DNA from: Oscillospiraceae bacterium
GTDB lineage: Bacteria; Bacillota; Clostridia; UBA1381
Reading direction: 5' to 3'
NCBI GenBank assembly: GCA_022509005.1
Contig: JAFLUC010000011.1
Location: 1 to 44,685, forward strand
DNA: 44,685 bases
Under the pieces are notes generated by a model, which ran no database searches, was not told where the DNA came from, and saw only the letters and a list, made by a program, of their open reading frames with translations. Both the position numbers and the translations under genes were made by a program. This document shows, piece after piece, positions 7,267-16,077 of this stretch. Each line of letters opens with the position of its first letter. The stretch's first letter is position 1.

Positions 7267-10200
7267 TTATACGCATTTGTTTTTACGTCTGCGGCACCGG
7301 ATGTACAGCGCGGCAGCAACCATATTGACGCCCGCTATGAGGATAATCGTGACGCCTTTGCCGCCGGTGCTAGGAAGGTCTATGTATCCTTTCGGGGCAT
7401 TATGGAAGATCATTTCTGTTTCTTTAAGATTAATTGTTCCCTGAACTACGCCGGAAGCATCATTGGTATTCTCTCCGTTCAGCGTGACATGGTGCAGAGG
7501 GAAATTCTCATCCTTCGTTTCCTGTACAACGTAGTCGACGTCGCACGGAATGCCCTCGATCGTAACAGATTGACCGTCTTCCAGCTCGAAGTCGCCCTTA
7601 CCGGTATATGCTCCGCTGCTATTCTTTTCCCAGGTTATGGTTACGCCTGTTATATCAAGCTTCGTCGGATCGATGGCAGTGCCATTCTTCGCGGTCAGCA
7701 TGATGGTAAACTTGAATTTTTTCCCTGCGGCAGCTTTGCGCTGCTCGTCTGTTTGAACCCCGATGACTCTTTTTTCCACCGTAAGAGAGCCTTTCATCGG
7801 ATTCTCCATCGTTTCGGTCTCCTGCTTTTCGTCATCGTCTATCCGGACGTATGCGCGGTTGTGGATTGTGTAGTCTCCCGCTTTACCGGTCCACTCTTCA
7901 TTAGGGTCCGGCTCAGGTTCCGGCTCCGGCTCCGGTTGCGGTCCGGGGTCTTCGAGTTTGTAGAAGGTTATATAATAAGATTCACTATATGGCGAATAAG
8001 CATCTATACGGAAGTCTCTGCCTGCATTTGCACCTGTACCATAACCATAAAATTCAAAATATACACCGTTTCCATTACTCAGATAACCTTTATTATTTAA
8101 TGTAGCACCAATTTTCCACGGAGTTGCTTCATTTTTATTGTCTACCAAGCTAATTGTTTTATAAGTAAGATACTTGTTGTCTGGGGATGCCTCTATCGCT
8201 CCTTTCAGATACTTTGTACCATCATAAGTTTTCAGATAGAATGAACCATTGTTGCCAGGCTCTACGCTCCACATAATATTTTCATCTGAAGTCTTAATAG
8301 TGTTACCATCTTTTGTAAAGTTTTGGCTGGCGGAAAGGAATGTATTATAATTTCCCGAGGCAAAGGTTTTATTTTCTGCAGCCCAGTCGCCGGCGCTGTC
8401 GCTGCCAACCATAATGTATGTACCCGCTTCGAGAACATTCCCTGTAATGGTATACCTCTCAAATGTCATACCCTCAGTCCCGGCGGGCTTATCTTCACTG
8501 ACACTGTTCTTTTTCACCTTTACGGTCAGGTATACTTCACCGCTCTCGAGGGGGGCAACATTACTGATTATCCATGTGACGATCCGTGTGTCAAAGTTGT
8601 ATTTGATCGTGAGGTTGTCATTATTTGTAAACGTGATGTTTCCATCCTCATCCGCATCATCTAAAGGCTTTTCCGCCAAAAATTCCTCTCCGTATTCCGC
8701 GCGGACAAAATCCACATCAGGATCAAGCTTGTCGGTTATAGTGACCGTTGCTTCGGTTTCCTTATAGTTTGTAAATGAGATCTTATACTTAATCTCCCAT
8801 TCTTCACCAACAATCGGGCCTACGAAGTATTCTGTTTCAGCATCCTGATTCAGATTTCCTTCTTTTATGCCGACATCTGTTCCCTTACTCGCGGTGTCTG
8901 TAACCAAAATCTCTGTTTTATGGAATTCGTTCAAGGGGGTTTCGACAATATTGGTGTCAAACTCTGATCCGTTAATAACGGTGTGTGCTCTGTTGATGAC
9001 CAGATTATCGGGAGATTCGAGATCATTCCCTTTCTCATCAACAACTGCCGCGTTCTTGTTGACCCTGACCGTCAGCCGCACAATGCCGGACTCCTCGGGA
9101 GCGGCTGTTATCGTCCATTTAACAGTACGGGAATTCTCATCATATTCCCAATCCCAGCCCTTCGCCCGCCATTCTTCGTCGGCGATAGGCTCATACTCGG
9201 TTCGGGTAGTCTCGCCGTCTTTCACGGTTATCTTCTTAACAAATTCCGCGCTGACAAAATCCACGCCCATATCAAGCGGGTCGGTAATAGTAACATCAGC
9301 CGGTATAGGTTTATTTCCGGCGTCCACCTGATCATTTATCCAGTGGATCACATATGTGACCTCTTCTCCCAGATTGACATATCCCCTGTCGTCTGACTGG
9401 ACCCACCTCTTGCTCGTTTTCGGCGGATGGTTTATATAATGTACCTTCTCAGTTAAGCTTGCGGTTGTGTCCCCGGATACGGAATATGTCTTATCGCCGA
9501 ACTTGTGGTGATCGCCGGACACTGAGCTTGCGGGATGTAAGTGTGTGTCCTCTTCTGTCCCCTTGTTCACAGTGTGCTCGACTTTATTGAGTCTGATTCC
9601 GGCGTCAAACTGGTCCTGCGTCAGTTTTTCTGTCACGGTATAATCTGTTCCGGAGTCCAGACCTATAAACAGCAGACCCTCGCCGTCTTTCAGCTTAAAA
9701 TCGGCGCGGCCGTTTTGATCAAACTGAAGCTGCTCTGTCTGATATTTGGATTGGCTTTGATAATACATATGGACCGCGAAACCGATTTGCGTACCGGAAT
9801 CAAATCCCACGTAGCCTACAGGAAATTCATCTATTGTTTTATATTTGAGTGCCTCACTGTATGTCCAGTTATCAATGTTCTCTTCATAGTACTTTGCTGA
9901 AACCAGATTCGCCTCAGCGTATAGAGGTTTATTGGATCCGAGCATACCATGGAAGTTATCGCCTCTCTTAGAGTCAAACAGCGTATATGAGAAATTATCA
10001 GCAGCGGCTACGCCGCCGATGTAGATATAATAACAATCATCTTTAGTTACATCAGGATTGTCAATAACATTGCCGCTCGCGTCTACAGCGACAGGATTAC
10101 GGTCGTTATACACCAAAAGACCTTTATTATTGGAAATCAATTCAATGGACTCAATCAGCGCGCGCCAGGTTCCGTCAATCTCTCTTGTGGCTTTGATAGC

Positions 10201-13128
10201 CTGATCCGGTATTTTTTGCCCCGCAAGCTGAATGGTATACTCGAAAACCTCGTCCGCTGAGATGCTGTTCTCATCGTCATTTTCTACCGTTTTCATAACC
10301 AGAAGCTGCGTGTTGCTGACTGCCAGTCTTCCGTTGTTTCCCAGATACGTGTTGATGATTATCTTGTTAGCACCCGCGTCTGTGGAGGAGCTGTATGTAG
10401 GAAGATACGCTGTACCGGATGTCTCGGTTTTATTTTCGCCCGGCTTTTTATTTACCACGTTCTTAGACATATCGCCCATGGCAACTGCGCCCTTCCTTGT
10501 GGCGATATAATAGCCCTCCGGCGGAGTGCGGACAGCGGTTCCGTCATCCGTCAAATAACTCAGAACCTTTTTGTTGTCATACGGTTCATCCGGGTTGTAC
10601 CAGCACAGCGCCTCGCCGTATGCCAGTGCTATTTTGTCTGTGTCGCCTGGCATTGAACCGTTGTCACCGGTTCTTTGTTCCTGCTTATTTTCCGCTCTTC
10701 CCTCCGGCGTATAGTATTCAATATCCATGTGATATGTCGTATTGCTTGCCATACCCCTTATTGGGTTTCCGTCCTCATCATGAAGCAGAACATAATCCTT
10801 GAAAAGGTAGTAGCTGTTATTCTGGTCGAGACTGAATGTCAGAGCAGGGTCTCCGAAATCATAGCTCGTAAGCACTCCGTCCACATAATCCGTGTGCTTC
10901 TTATCAGCGTACCAGTTGGAGTAGAAATAAACCATATTACTATCTCCGTCTTCGACCTTATTCGCATTTATGTAGTCCGGGTCAACCTTTGTCATGTCAA
11001 TGTTCTTGTTGGCGGTCTTTATTTCTTCGGCAATGCCGACCTCATAGAACACTCTGATCGGAGTGGACTGAGTCTTATCCGCTAAATTTGTATTGTATAT
11101 AACTTCGCCGTCATCTATCAGGACATTTGCCACCTGCATTGGCAGCGCATTTGCCGGAATATTTACATACAGGGACTGATCATTACCCGTATCCGACTCG
11201 ATACCGCCGCCCTCAACAGTATCGTCCTGATAGTTTCCGGTATGTTTTACATATATTTCTATTTCAGACAGGTTGAACGTCACTCCGCTGTTCTCGCCGT
11301 AGCAGGGGTTTGCTATCGCCTTATCCTCGCCGGCAATCTTGTAATACTGCATGCTATAAGCATAGCTATCCGCTGTGGCTTCTCTGCCGTCTCTAAAATA
11401 ATACTGCGTCTCGCCTTTCTCCGTCACTTCGTACAGCTCTCCGAACAGCAGGACATTCTTGATAGCTTTAACCTCCATGTACTTGCCGATAGGGTCCATA
11501 TATGTCAAAGCATCATTTACACCCGCGTCATTGCTGCCGCTTACAGGAGTGAATACCTCACTTTTTTCACCCGCAACCTCTCCGATGATATCTTTGAAAA
11601 CACCGCTCAGCTCGCCTACATCAACGTCCATGTATTCATCTGTATAATAGATATTTTTATAAACGTCTTGTTTAGAGGGGCTGTGACCTGCCGGAAGCTG
11701 GGCAATGTACATATCAACATCGCTTGCCCCAGTCGAGGTGCTTCCGCTTCGCAGCCTACCTATATTGAGAGTTGCATTTCCTGTATACCAATTCTGATAG
11801 TGATTATATGCATCTTTAATTCGATGTCTGAAATCATAGAGATAATTATTATTATAAATAGCTGAAGCGGGCGGATTGGCATTGAAAAACATACGCGGAT
11901 TCAATGTGGTATTGATTTTAGGTGTTGCAAAAGGTCCTGTAAGTGAATTAAGAGAACCCTTATCTACTCCAATGCCATATACATATGCAACACCTGTGCC
12001 ATTACTATTGTCTTTTTTATGTTTGGGTGTATTCGCCGCATAATGCGCGTCAATACGCGCCGTATTATATGCCGCCGTCAGCAGCGTAGACACGGTAACG
12101 GGAGTGATAGTGTAACTAAGATCCCTGTTGTCGTTGTAGCTGTCATCAGCATATGTATTTCTGCGACTTTCATAATTTGTGTCATACCAAGCCTTTGCGT
12201 CATTTGTATCGCTTGAATCATTAGATGTACACAATGTGTTGCATCCGCCGTCCGTCATGATCATAACAACCGGTATGCGGCCGTATTCTATGTTACTCTT
12301 TGAAGATTTCCATGTGGTGACCGGATCGTCTGCCAGCATTCCCATACCTGCCGCGAGACCGGCTTGTAGGTTGGTAGCGCCTGTGAGAGTGACAGTATTG
12401 TTTATAGTTGTGTCCTCCCAGCCACTTGCACTGGTAGCCCTTTTTGCACTTTTGTTCCTGATCACAGCAGTACTCACATCATATAAATCAGGAAAATCAT
12501 ATTTAGTTATCTCGAGCCATTTAGTATCTGTCTTACCCGCATCCGGAACAGGCTTGACAAGCGGCATGAGTTTGGTAGCTGTTTTTCCATATGTGGCAAT
12601 ACCCACACGACTGTCCGGACTGAGGCTGATAATGGTGTTGATTGCGTCATTGACAGCGTCCACTGTCTGCTGGAAACGAGACTCAGATTGGTAATATGTG
12701 TTGGCCATAGATGTGGAAAAGTCCAGTATGAACACAACGTCCAGAGGAATGGTTTCCTTTGTGTTTACCACATAGCTCGATCCGATCGTGGAAAAAACAT
12801 GCAGAAAGTCGCTGTTATTTTTAATCTCTCCAACATATCCGTCCGTTTCCATGTCAAGCTTGATATTCTCTATAGATACTGTTTTATCCGACCACACTCG
12901 TCCTGCATACTGAGTGGTTTTATCGATTTGGAACATATCCGTATAGCTGTCCATGGTGTTGCCGTCCGCCTTATATTCTTCCGGAATAGTTCCGTTAGTT
13001 TTAGTGTTAGTGTCGGCAACAATGTCAGGGTCAGCGGCTAATATATTAAATCCGCTGAGGCCTGATATACTCATGCACAAGCAGAGTGTCGCAGCCAAAA
13101 GTCTCTTTATAATCGTATTTCTTTTCAT
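7267..13128 (-). CDS. Giant LPXTG-anchored VWA/DUF11/pilin-type surface adhesin
   Basis: 1953 residues from the ATG at 13128 (AGGAGGGG upstream; the GTG at 13149 is rejected). Signal peptide about residues 1-31 (MKRNTIIKRLLAATLC to NILAA). A von Willebrand A domain begins near 125, with the MIDAS metal motif DFSTS at 136-140 and a later MTDGG. A long beta-rich stalk follows. Two DUF11-type domains sit near 1236-1400 and 1430-1750, with TITDPLD and TITDKLD motifs. The second is interrupted by a foreign-looking domain of about 170-190 residues plus a Pro-Glu linker (PEPEPEPEPD). A Cna-B/pilin isopeptide-type domain spans about 1750-1910. LPSTGG at 1918-1923, a hydrophobic helix and a RCRRRKNK tail complete a sortase signal. 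It would be bound to peptidoglycan and act in attachment, like VWA tip pilins. No sortase gene is in the window. Monocistronic, with its own promoter and terminators. Confidence 0.88.
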   Translation of the reverse strand: MKRNTIIKRLLAATLCLCMSISGLSGFNILAADPDIVADTNTKTNGTIPEEYKADGNTMDSYTDMFQIDKTTQYAGRVWSDKTVSIENIKLDMETDGYVGEIKNNSDFLHVFSTIGSSYVVNTKETIPLDVVFILDFSTSMANTYYQSESRFQQTVDAVNDAINTIISLSPDSRVGIATYGKTATKLMPLVKPVPDAGKTDTKWLEITKYDFPDLYDVSTAVIRNKSAKRATSASGWEDTTINNTVTLTGATNLQAGLAAGMGMLADDPVTTWKSSKSNIEYGRIPVVMIMTDGGCNTLCTSNDSSDTNDAKAWYDTNYESRRNTYADDSYNDNRDLSYTITPVTVSTLLTAAYNTARIDAHYAANTPKHKKDNSNGTGVAYVYGIGVDKGSLNSLTGPFATPKINTTLNPRMFFNANPPASAIYNNNYLYDFRHRIKDAYNHYQNWYTGNATLNIGRLRSGSTSTGASDVDMYIAQLPAGHSPSKQDVYKNIYYTDEYMDVDVGELSGVFKDIIGEVAGEKSEVFTPVSGSNDAGVNDALTYMDPIGKYMEVKAIKNVLLFGELYEVTEKGETQYYFRDGREATADSYAYSMQYYKIAGEDKAIANPCYGENSGVTFNLSEIEIYVKHTGNYQDDTVEGGGIESDTGNDQSLYVNIPANALPMQVANVLIDDGEVIYNTNLADKTQSTPIRVFYEVGIAEEIKTANKNIDMTKVDPDYINANKVEDGDSNMVYFYSNWYADKKHTDYVDGVLTSYDFGDPALTFSLDQNNSYYLFKDYVLLHDEDGNPIRGMASNTTYHMDIEYYTPEGRAENKQEQRTGDNGSMPGDTDKIALAYGEALCWYNPDEPYDNKKVLSYLTDDGTAVRTPPEGYYIATRKGAVAMGDMSKNVVNKKPGENKTETSGTAYLPTYSSSTDAGANKIIINTYLGNNGRLAVSNTQLLVMKTVENDDENSISADEVFEYTIQLAGQKIPDQAIKATREIDGTWRALIESIELISNNKGLLVYNDRNPVAVDASGNVIDNPDVTKDDCYYIYIGGVAAADNFSYTLFDSKRGDNFHGMLGSNKPLYAEANLVSAKYYEENIDNWTYSEALKYKTIDEFPVGYVGFDSGTQIGFAVHMYYQSQSKYQTEQLQFDQNGRADFKLKDGEGLLFIGLDSGTDYTVTEKLTQDQFDAGIRLNKVEHTVNKGTEEDTHLHPASSVSGDHHKFGDKTYSVSGDTTASLTEKVHYINHPPKTSKRWVQSDDRGYVNLGEEVTYVIHWINDQVDAGNKPIPADVTITDPLDMGVDFVSAEFVKKITVKDGETTRTEYEPIADEEWRAKGWDWEYDENSRTVKWTITAAPEESGIVRLTVRVNKNAAVVDEKGNDLESPDNLVINRAHTVINGSEFDTNIVETPLNEFHKTEILVTDTASKGTDVGIKEGNLNQDAETEYFVGPIVGEEWEIKYKISFTNYKETEATVTITDKLDPDVDFVRAEYGEEFLAEKPLDDADEDGNITFTNNDNLTIKYNFDTRIVTWIISNVAPLESGEVYLTVKVKKNSVSEDKPAGTEGMTFERYTITGNVLEAGTYIMVGSDSAGDWAAENKTFASGNYNTFLSASQNFTKDGNTIKTSDENIMWSVEPGNNGSFYLKTYDGTKYLKGAIEASPDNKYLTYKTISLVDNKNEATPWKIGATLNNKGYLSNGNGVYFEFYGYGTGANAGRDFRIDAYSPYSESYYITFYKLEDPGPQPEPEPEPEPDPNEEWTGKAGDYTIHNRAYVRIDDDEKQETETMENPMKGSLTVEKRVIGVQTDEQRKAAAGKKFKFTIMLTAKNGTAIDPTKLDITGVTITWEKNSSGAYTGKGDFELEDGQSVTIEGIPCDVDYVVQETKDENFPLHHVTLNGENTNDASGVVQGTINLKETEMIFHNAPKGYIDLPSTGGKGVTIILIAGVNMVAAALYIRCRRRKNKCV

Positions 13129-13191
13129 AGTTGCCCCTCCTATATCCACTCTGCTTTATTAATTTCTTATTTGAAGTTATAGTTATTATTT

Positions 13192-13221
13192 ATTTTATCA
13201 TATTATTTGTAGGAAAGTCAA
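13192..13221 (-). promoter_or_regulatory. Predicted promoter of the LPXTG adhesin gene
   Basis: Minus strand TTGACT (13221-13216), 18-base spacer, TAAAAT (13197-13192). The predicted start is about 55 bases upstream of the coding start. The surrounding region is very AT-rich. Confidence 0.55.
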
Positions 13222-13306
13222 TTTTTTTTTGTGGAATTTTTGGATAAAATCCACTAATTTTCAGGGTTTACGGCATTGTTTGTGAGGATATGCGCTGATA
13301 GAAAAG

Positions 13307-13343
13307 TGAAGATCACCGCCGGCTGTGCCGGTGGTGATCTTCA
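13307..13343 (-). terminator. Strong hairpin at the end of rnhA (his operon terminator)
   Basis: TGAAGATCACCGCCGGC at 13307-13323 pairs with GCCGGTGGTGATCTTCA at 13327-13343 with a three-base loop and one G-T-type mismatch. On the minus strand it begins at the rnhA TGA stop and is followed by CTTTTC. The T-run is short but the stem is very stable. Confidence 0.7.
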
Positions 13344-13937
13344 TTTTATCCCTAATGCAGACTTTGCGAGCTGATCTGCCATATCGTTATACTTGTCACC
13401 CGAATGACCTTTCACCTTTATAAAGCGTACATCCACAATGGTTTTAACGCTGTCATAATACTGTTTATATTCTGTTGTGCCTTTTTTATTCGTTTTCCAC
13501 TCGCCGGTGCACCATTTTTCTATTCCGGCATAATCGTAATAAATATCAAGCTTTTCTATTCCGTGCTCTACACAGTACCGCATTGCCGCCATTGAGCCCA
13601 TTATTTCTCCCGCGACATTGCGCATTGAGGCAAGCTCCGCGTCGTTAAACGCTTCATTTTTCGTTATTTCTTTGCCGTTAAAGAACATAACCATGCCGTA
13701 TGAAAACTGCTTTGTTTCTATGTTATAGCTTCCGTCAACATAAGCGACCGCCGCGCCGTCACGCGGCTCTTGTTTGTTGTTTTCATCTCCTACTAAAAAG
13801 GCCTCGGCCTCCGAAAGGGTCTCAAAACCCTTAAAAGCCGCGCCTTTAAAGCCGATTATCTGTTTCTGACACTCAGCCCATGTTTTAAATATCCCTGTTT
13901 CCCTGCCGTTCTTTACGGCGTAAAATTTCTTTGCCAT
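13341..13937 (-). CDS. rnhA: Ribonuclease H with viroplasmin-type N-terminal domain
   Basis: 198 residues. Residues 1-48 form the caulimovirus-viroplasmin/RNase H1 N-terminal domain that binds RNA-DNA hybrids (KKFYAVKNGRETGIFKTW). The catalytic RNase HI domain follows, with the acidic set visible: AYVDGSY, NVAGEIMGS, IYYDYAGIEKW and YNDMADQLAK. It cuts RNA in RNA-DNA hybrids during replication. The start is the ATG at 13937, five bases after the DeoR stop (TAA AGGAT ATG), which suggests translational coupling; an in-frame upstream start at 13991 would extend into the DeoR gene with no ribosome site. It is last in the his-deoR transcription unit, ending in a strong hairpin. Function is clear; its link to histidine synthesis is probably only positional. 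Confidence 0.92.
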   Translation of the reverse strand: MAKKFYAVKNGRETGIFKTWAECQKQIIGFKGAAFKGFETLSEAEAFLVGDENNKQEPRDGAAVAYVDGSYNIETKQFSYGMVMFFNGKEITKNEAFNDAELASMRNVAGEIMGSMAAMRYCVEHGIEKLDIYYDYAGIEKWCTGEWKTNKKGTTEYKQYYDSVKTIVDVRFIKVKGHSGDKYNDMADQLAKSALGIK

Positions 13938-13942
13938 ATCCT

Positions 13943-14707
13943 TTAAACCGTTATAACCCTTACTCCTGCCTCCTGCATTGCCGCATGCCATTCGCGGTCG
14001 GGGCGTATATCTGTTATGAGCGTGTCTATCTTGTCGATTGACGCGATAACCGGTATGCCCTTTCTTCCGAGCTTGTTATGATCGCACAGGAAGATCACTG
14101 AATCCGAGGCCTGCATCATTGCGCGCTTTATTTCCGCTTCGTCCTCTGACGCGTCTGTCATGCCGCGCGAAACTGTCACGCCCTTGCACGAGAAAAAGCA
14201 CTTGTCCGCCGTGAGATTTTCAGTGATCATCCGCTCGGCAAACCTGCCGGTATATGACATATTCCTTGTATTTAGTCCTCCGCCTGTGCATATGAGCTTT
14301 ATATTATCACATTCTGCAAGCTCCAGAACTATATTTACGGCATTCGTTATAACGGTGAGTCCTTTCTTATTTTTTATATTTCTCGCAAGCCACAGCGATG
14401 ATGTGCTTGCGTCAAGAAAAATCGTCTCGCCGTCACGAATCATATCAGCCGCGCGAGCGCCGATTTTATGCTTCGCCTCAGCGTTTACAACATCGCGCTC
14501 CTTATAGCTCAGCTCTGAGCCGGAGCTTGCCGCAAGTGTCGCGCCGCCGTAGGTGCGGACGAGAACGCCCTGCTTTTCAAGCTTTAAAAGATCGCCGCGT
14601 ATCGTTTCCGGCGTTACGTCAAACTGCTTTGCAAGTTCGGTCACAAGCACGCTCTTATTTTCGGTTATAATATCCTCAATTTTTGATCTCCGTTCTACCG
14701 CGAGCAT
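13943..14707 (-). CDS. DeoR/GlpR-family transcriptional regulator
   Basis: 254 residues. N-terminal winged helix-turn-helix (RRSKIEDIITENKSVLVTEL, then FDVTPETIRGDL around residues 29-40), the DeoR signature. The C-terminal half is the DeoR sensor fold, related to ribose-phosphate isomerase, with GATLA, IFLDASTSS and FLCDHNKLGRKGI, which normally binds a phosphorylated sugar. The start ATG at 14707 has AAAGGAG eight bases upstream and is three bases after the hisA stop. The target genes are unknown: no sugar operon adjoins it, although the glycosidase genes lie about 10 kb away. Placement inside a his operon is unusual for this family. Confidence 0.88.
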   Translation of the reverse strand: MLAVERRSKIEDIITENKSVLVTELAKQFDVTPETIRGDLLKLEKQGVLVRTYGGATLAASSGSELSYKERDVVNAEAKHKIGARAADMIRDGETIFLDASTSSLWLARNIKNKKGLTVITNAVNIVLELAECDNIKLICTGGGLNTRNMSYTGRFAERMITENLTADKCFFSCKGVTVSRGMTDASEDEAEIKRAMMQASDSVIFLCDHNKLGRKGIPVIASIDKIDTLITDIRPDREWHAAMQEAGVRVITV

Positions 14708-14710
14708 TGC

Positions 14711-15430
14711 TTATTCTCCTTTACCGATTTTAATAGCCTCCGTAAGATCAAGATCGCCGGTATATAAAGCGCGTCCGGTTATAACACCCTCGACGCCCAC
14801 GGGCACAAGTGATTTTATATGCTCAATATTGCCGATACCGCCTGATGCTATTACGTCAATATTCACGTTTTCAACCATTTCCTTCATTGCCGCTACGTTA
14901 GGACCGGCAAGCGTGCCGTCTGTCGCTATATCGGTATAGACGATAGTTTTCACACCCATATCCGCTATTTTTTTCGCGAACTCAACAGCCCCGAATTCTG
15001 AGGTCTTTTCCCAGCCCTCAATCGCGACCATACCGTCTTTCGCGTCAATGCCTATCACGATCTTATCACCGTATTTCTCTACGGCTTCTCTTACAAATTC
15101 GGGATTTGACACCGCCTTTGTGCCGATAATCACACGGCTTATGCCGCAGGCGAGCTTGTCCTCGATATCCTGCATTGTGCGGATTCCGCCGCCGGTCTGA
15201 ACCGGAACGGAAACGCTCTCACATATTCTCTTTATCGCCTCAGCGTTCACGCCATGCCCCTTTAAAGCTCCGTCAAGGTCAACGACATGGATAAACTCGC
15301 CGCCAAGCGACTCCCACTTTTTTGCCATCTCAGCCGGGTCATTGCCGTACACGGTGATTTTGTCAAATCGACCCTTTAACAGCCGCACGCACTGCCCGTC
15401 CTTTATATCAATTGCCGGATAGATTCTCAT
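14711..15430 (-). CDS. hisA: HisA, phosphoribosylformimino-AICAR isomerase
   Basis: 239 residues, normal length for this TIM-barrel enzyme, which catalyses the Amadori isomerisation (ProFAR to PRFAR) in histidine synthesis. Visible hallmarks: YPAIDIKDGQCVRLLKGRF at the N-terminus with catalytic Asp8, VDLDGALKG, VQTGGGIRTMQDI, and the C-terminal half with YTDIATDGTLAGPN (second catalytic Asp) and IASGGIGNIEHI phosphate-binding motifs. HisF is excluded because hisA-specific DGQCVRL and TDIATDGT are present. The ATG at 15430 overlaps the hisG stop by one base. The hisH, hisF, hisB, hisC, hisD and hisI genes are not nearby, so the pathway must be completed elsewhere. Confidence 0.96.
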   Translation of the reverse strand: MRIYPAIDIKDGQCVRLLKGRFDKITVYGNDPAEMAKKWESLGGEFIHVVDLDGALKGHGVNAEAIKRICESVSVPVQTGGGIRTMQDIEDKLACGISRVIIGTKAVSNPEFVREAVEKYGDKIVIGIDAKDGMVAIEGWEKTSEFGAVEFAKKIADMGVKTIVYTDIATDGTLAGPNVAAMKEMVENVNIDVIASGGIGNIEHIKSLVPVGVEGVITGRALYTGDLDLTEAIKIGKGE

Positions 15431-16074
15431 TAATTATTACCCTCCGTTTTCTCCATAAATGCCGCAACCATTTCCATTATGCGCTCGCGTTCCATTTTCA
15501 TGCTGACCTTGTTCACAACAAATCTCGCGCTCAGCGGGCATACGACCTCGAGAACATCAAGCCCGTTTTCGCGCAGCGTCGCGCCCGTTTCAACAATATC
15601 CACAATAACGTCTGAAAGACCCACGAGCGGTCCGAGCTCCACCGAGCCGTTGAGCTTTATAATATCGATCGTCTGCCCTTTCTGATCCTGGAAATACTTT
15701 CTTGCTATATTCGGGTACTTTGACGCGACCTTCAGGTTTGTGATATTATCAAGCTTTCCCTTAAGCTCCGGTCTGCCGCACACGCACATATTGCATGCGC
15801 CAAATCCGAGATCTACCATCTCATACAGATTTCTGTTCTCTTCAAGCAGCGTGTCCTTGCCGACAATACCGATATCCGCCGCGCCGTATTCAACGTATGT
15901 AGGCACGTCCGATGCCTTTACAAGAATAAACTTCATTTTATGCTCTTCATCGGTAAAAATAAGCTTTCTTGACTTCTCCTTCATTTCCGAGCAGTCCATA
16001 CCGATCGACATAAATATATCCATTGCAAGCTCCGCAAGCCTTCCCTTTGCAAGAGCTACTGTTAAATATCTCAT
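15430..16074 (-). CDS. hisG: HisG, ATP phosphoribosyltransferase catalytic subunit (short form)
   Basis: 214 residues, the short HisG type that lacks the C-terminal regulatory domain and needs HisZ, encoded immediately upstream. It catalyses the first step of histidine synthesis (ATP + PRPP). Visible features: [14 protein letters not shown] at the N-terminus, the [13 protein letters not shown] motif, [11 protein letters not shown], and [16 protein letters not shown], the PRPP-binding loop. The start ATG at 16074 has AGGAGG upstream, overlapping the end of hisZ three bases away. The HisG/HisZ pairing is self-consistent, and the complex is normally feedback-inhibited by histidine. Confidence 0.96.
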   Translation of the reverse strand: MRYLTVALAKGRLAELAMDIFMSIGMDCSEMKEKSRKLIFTDEEHKMKFILVKASDVPTYVEYGAADIGIVGKDTLLEENRNLYEMVDLGFGACNMCVCGRPELKGKLDNITNLKVASKYPNIARKYFQDQKGQTIDIIKLNGSVELGPLVGLSDVIVDIVETGATLRENGLDVLEVVCPLSARFVVNKVSMKMERERIMEMVAAFMEKTEGNN

Positions 16075-16077
16075 TTG

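Noticed and set aside
7900..7955. Pro-Glu repeat stretch as a DNA repeat or CRISPR-like array
   Set aside because: The short periodic DNA (GGCTCC/GGTTCC) simply encodes a PE linker in frame within the adhesin.
7183..8100. Long plus-strand reading frame of 305 codons opposite the adhesin C-terminus
   Set aside because: It lies antisense to the well-supported LPXTG gene, has no ribosome site or domain, and its protein is compositionally odd (many Arg and Phe).
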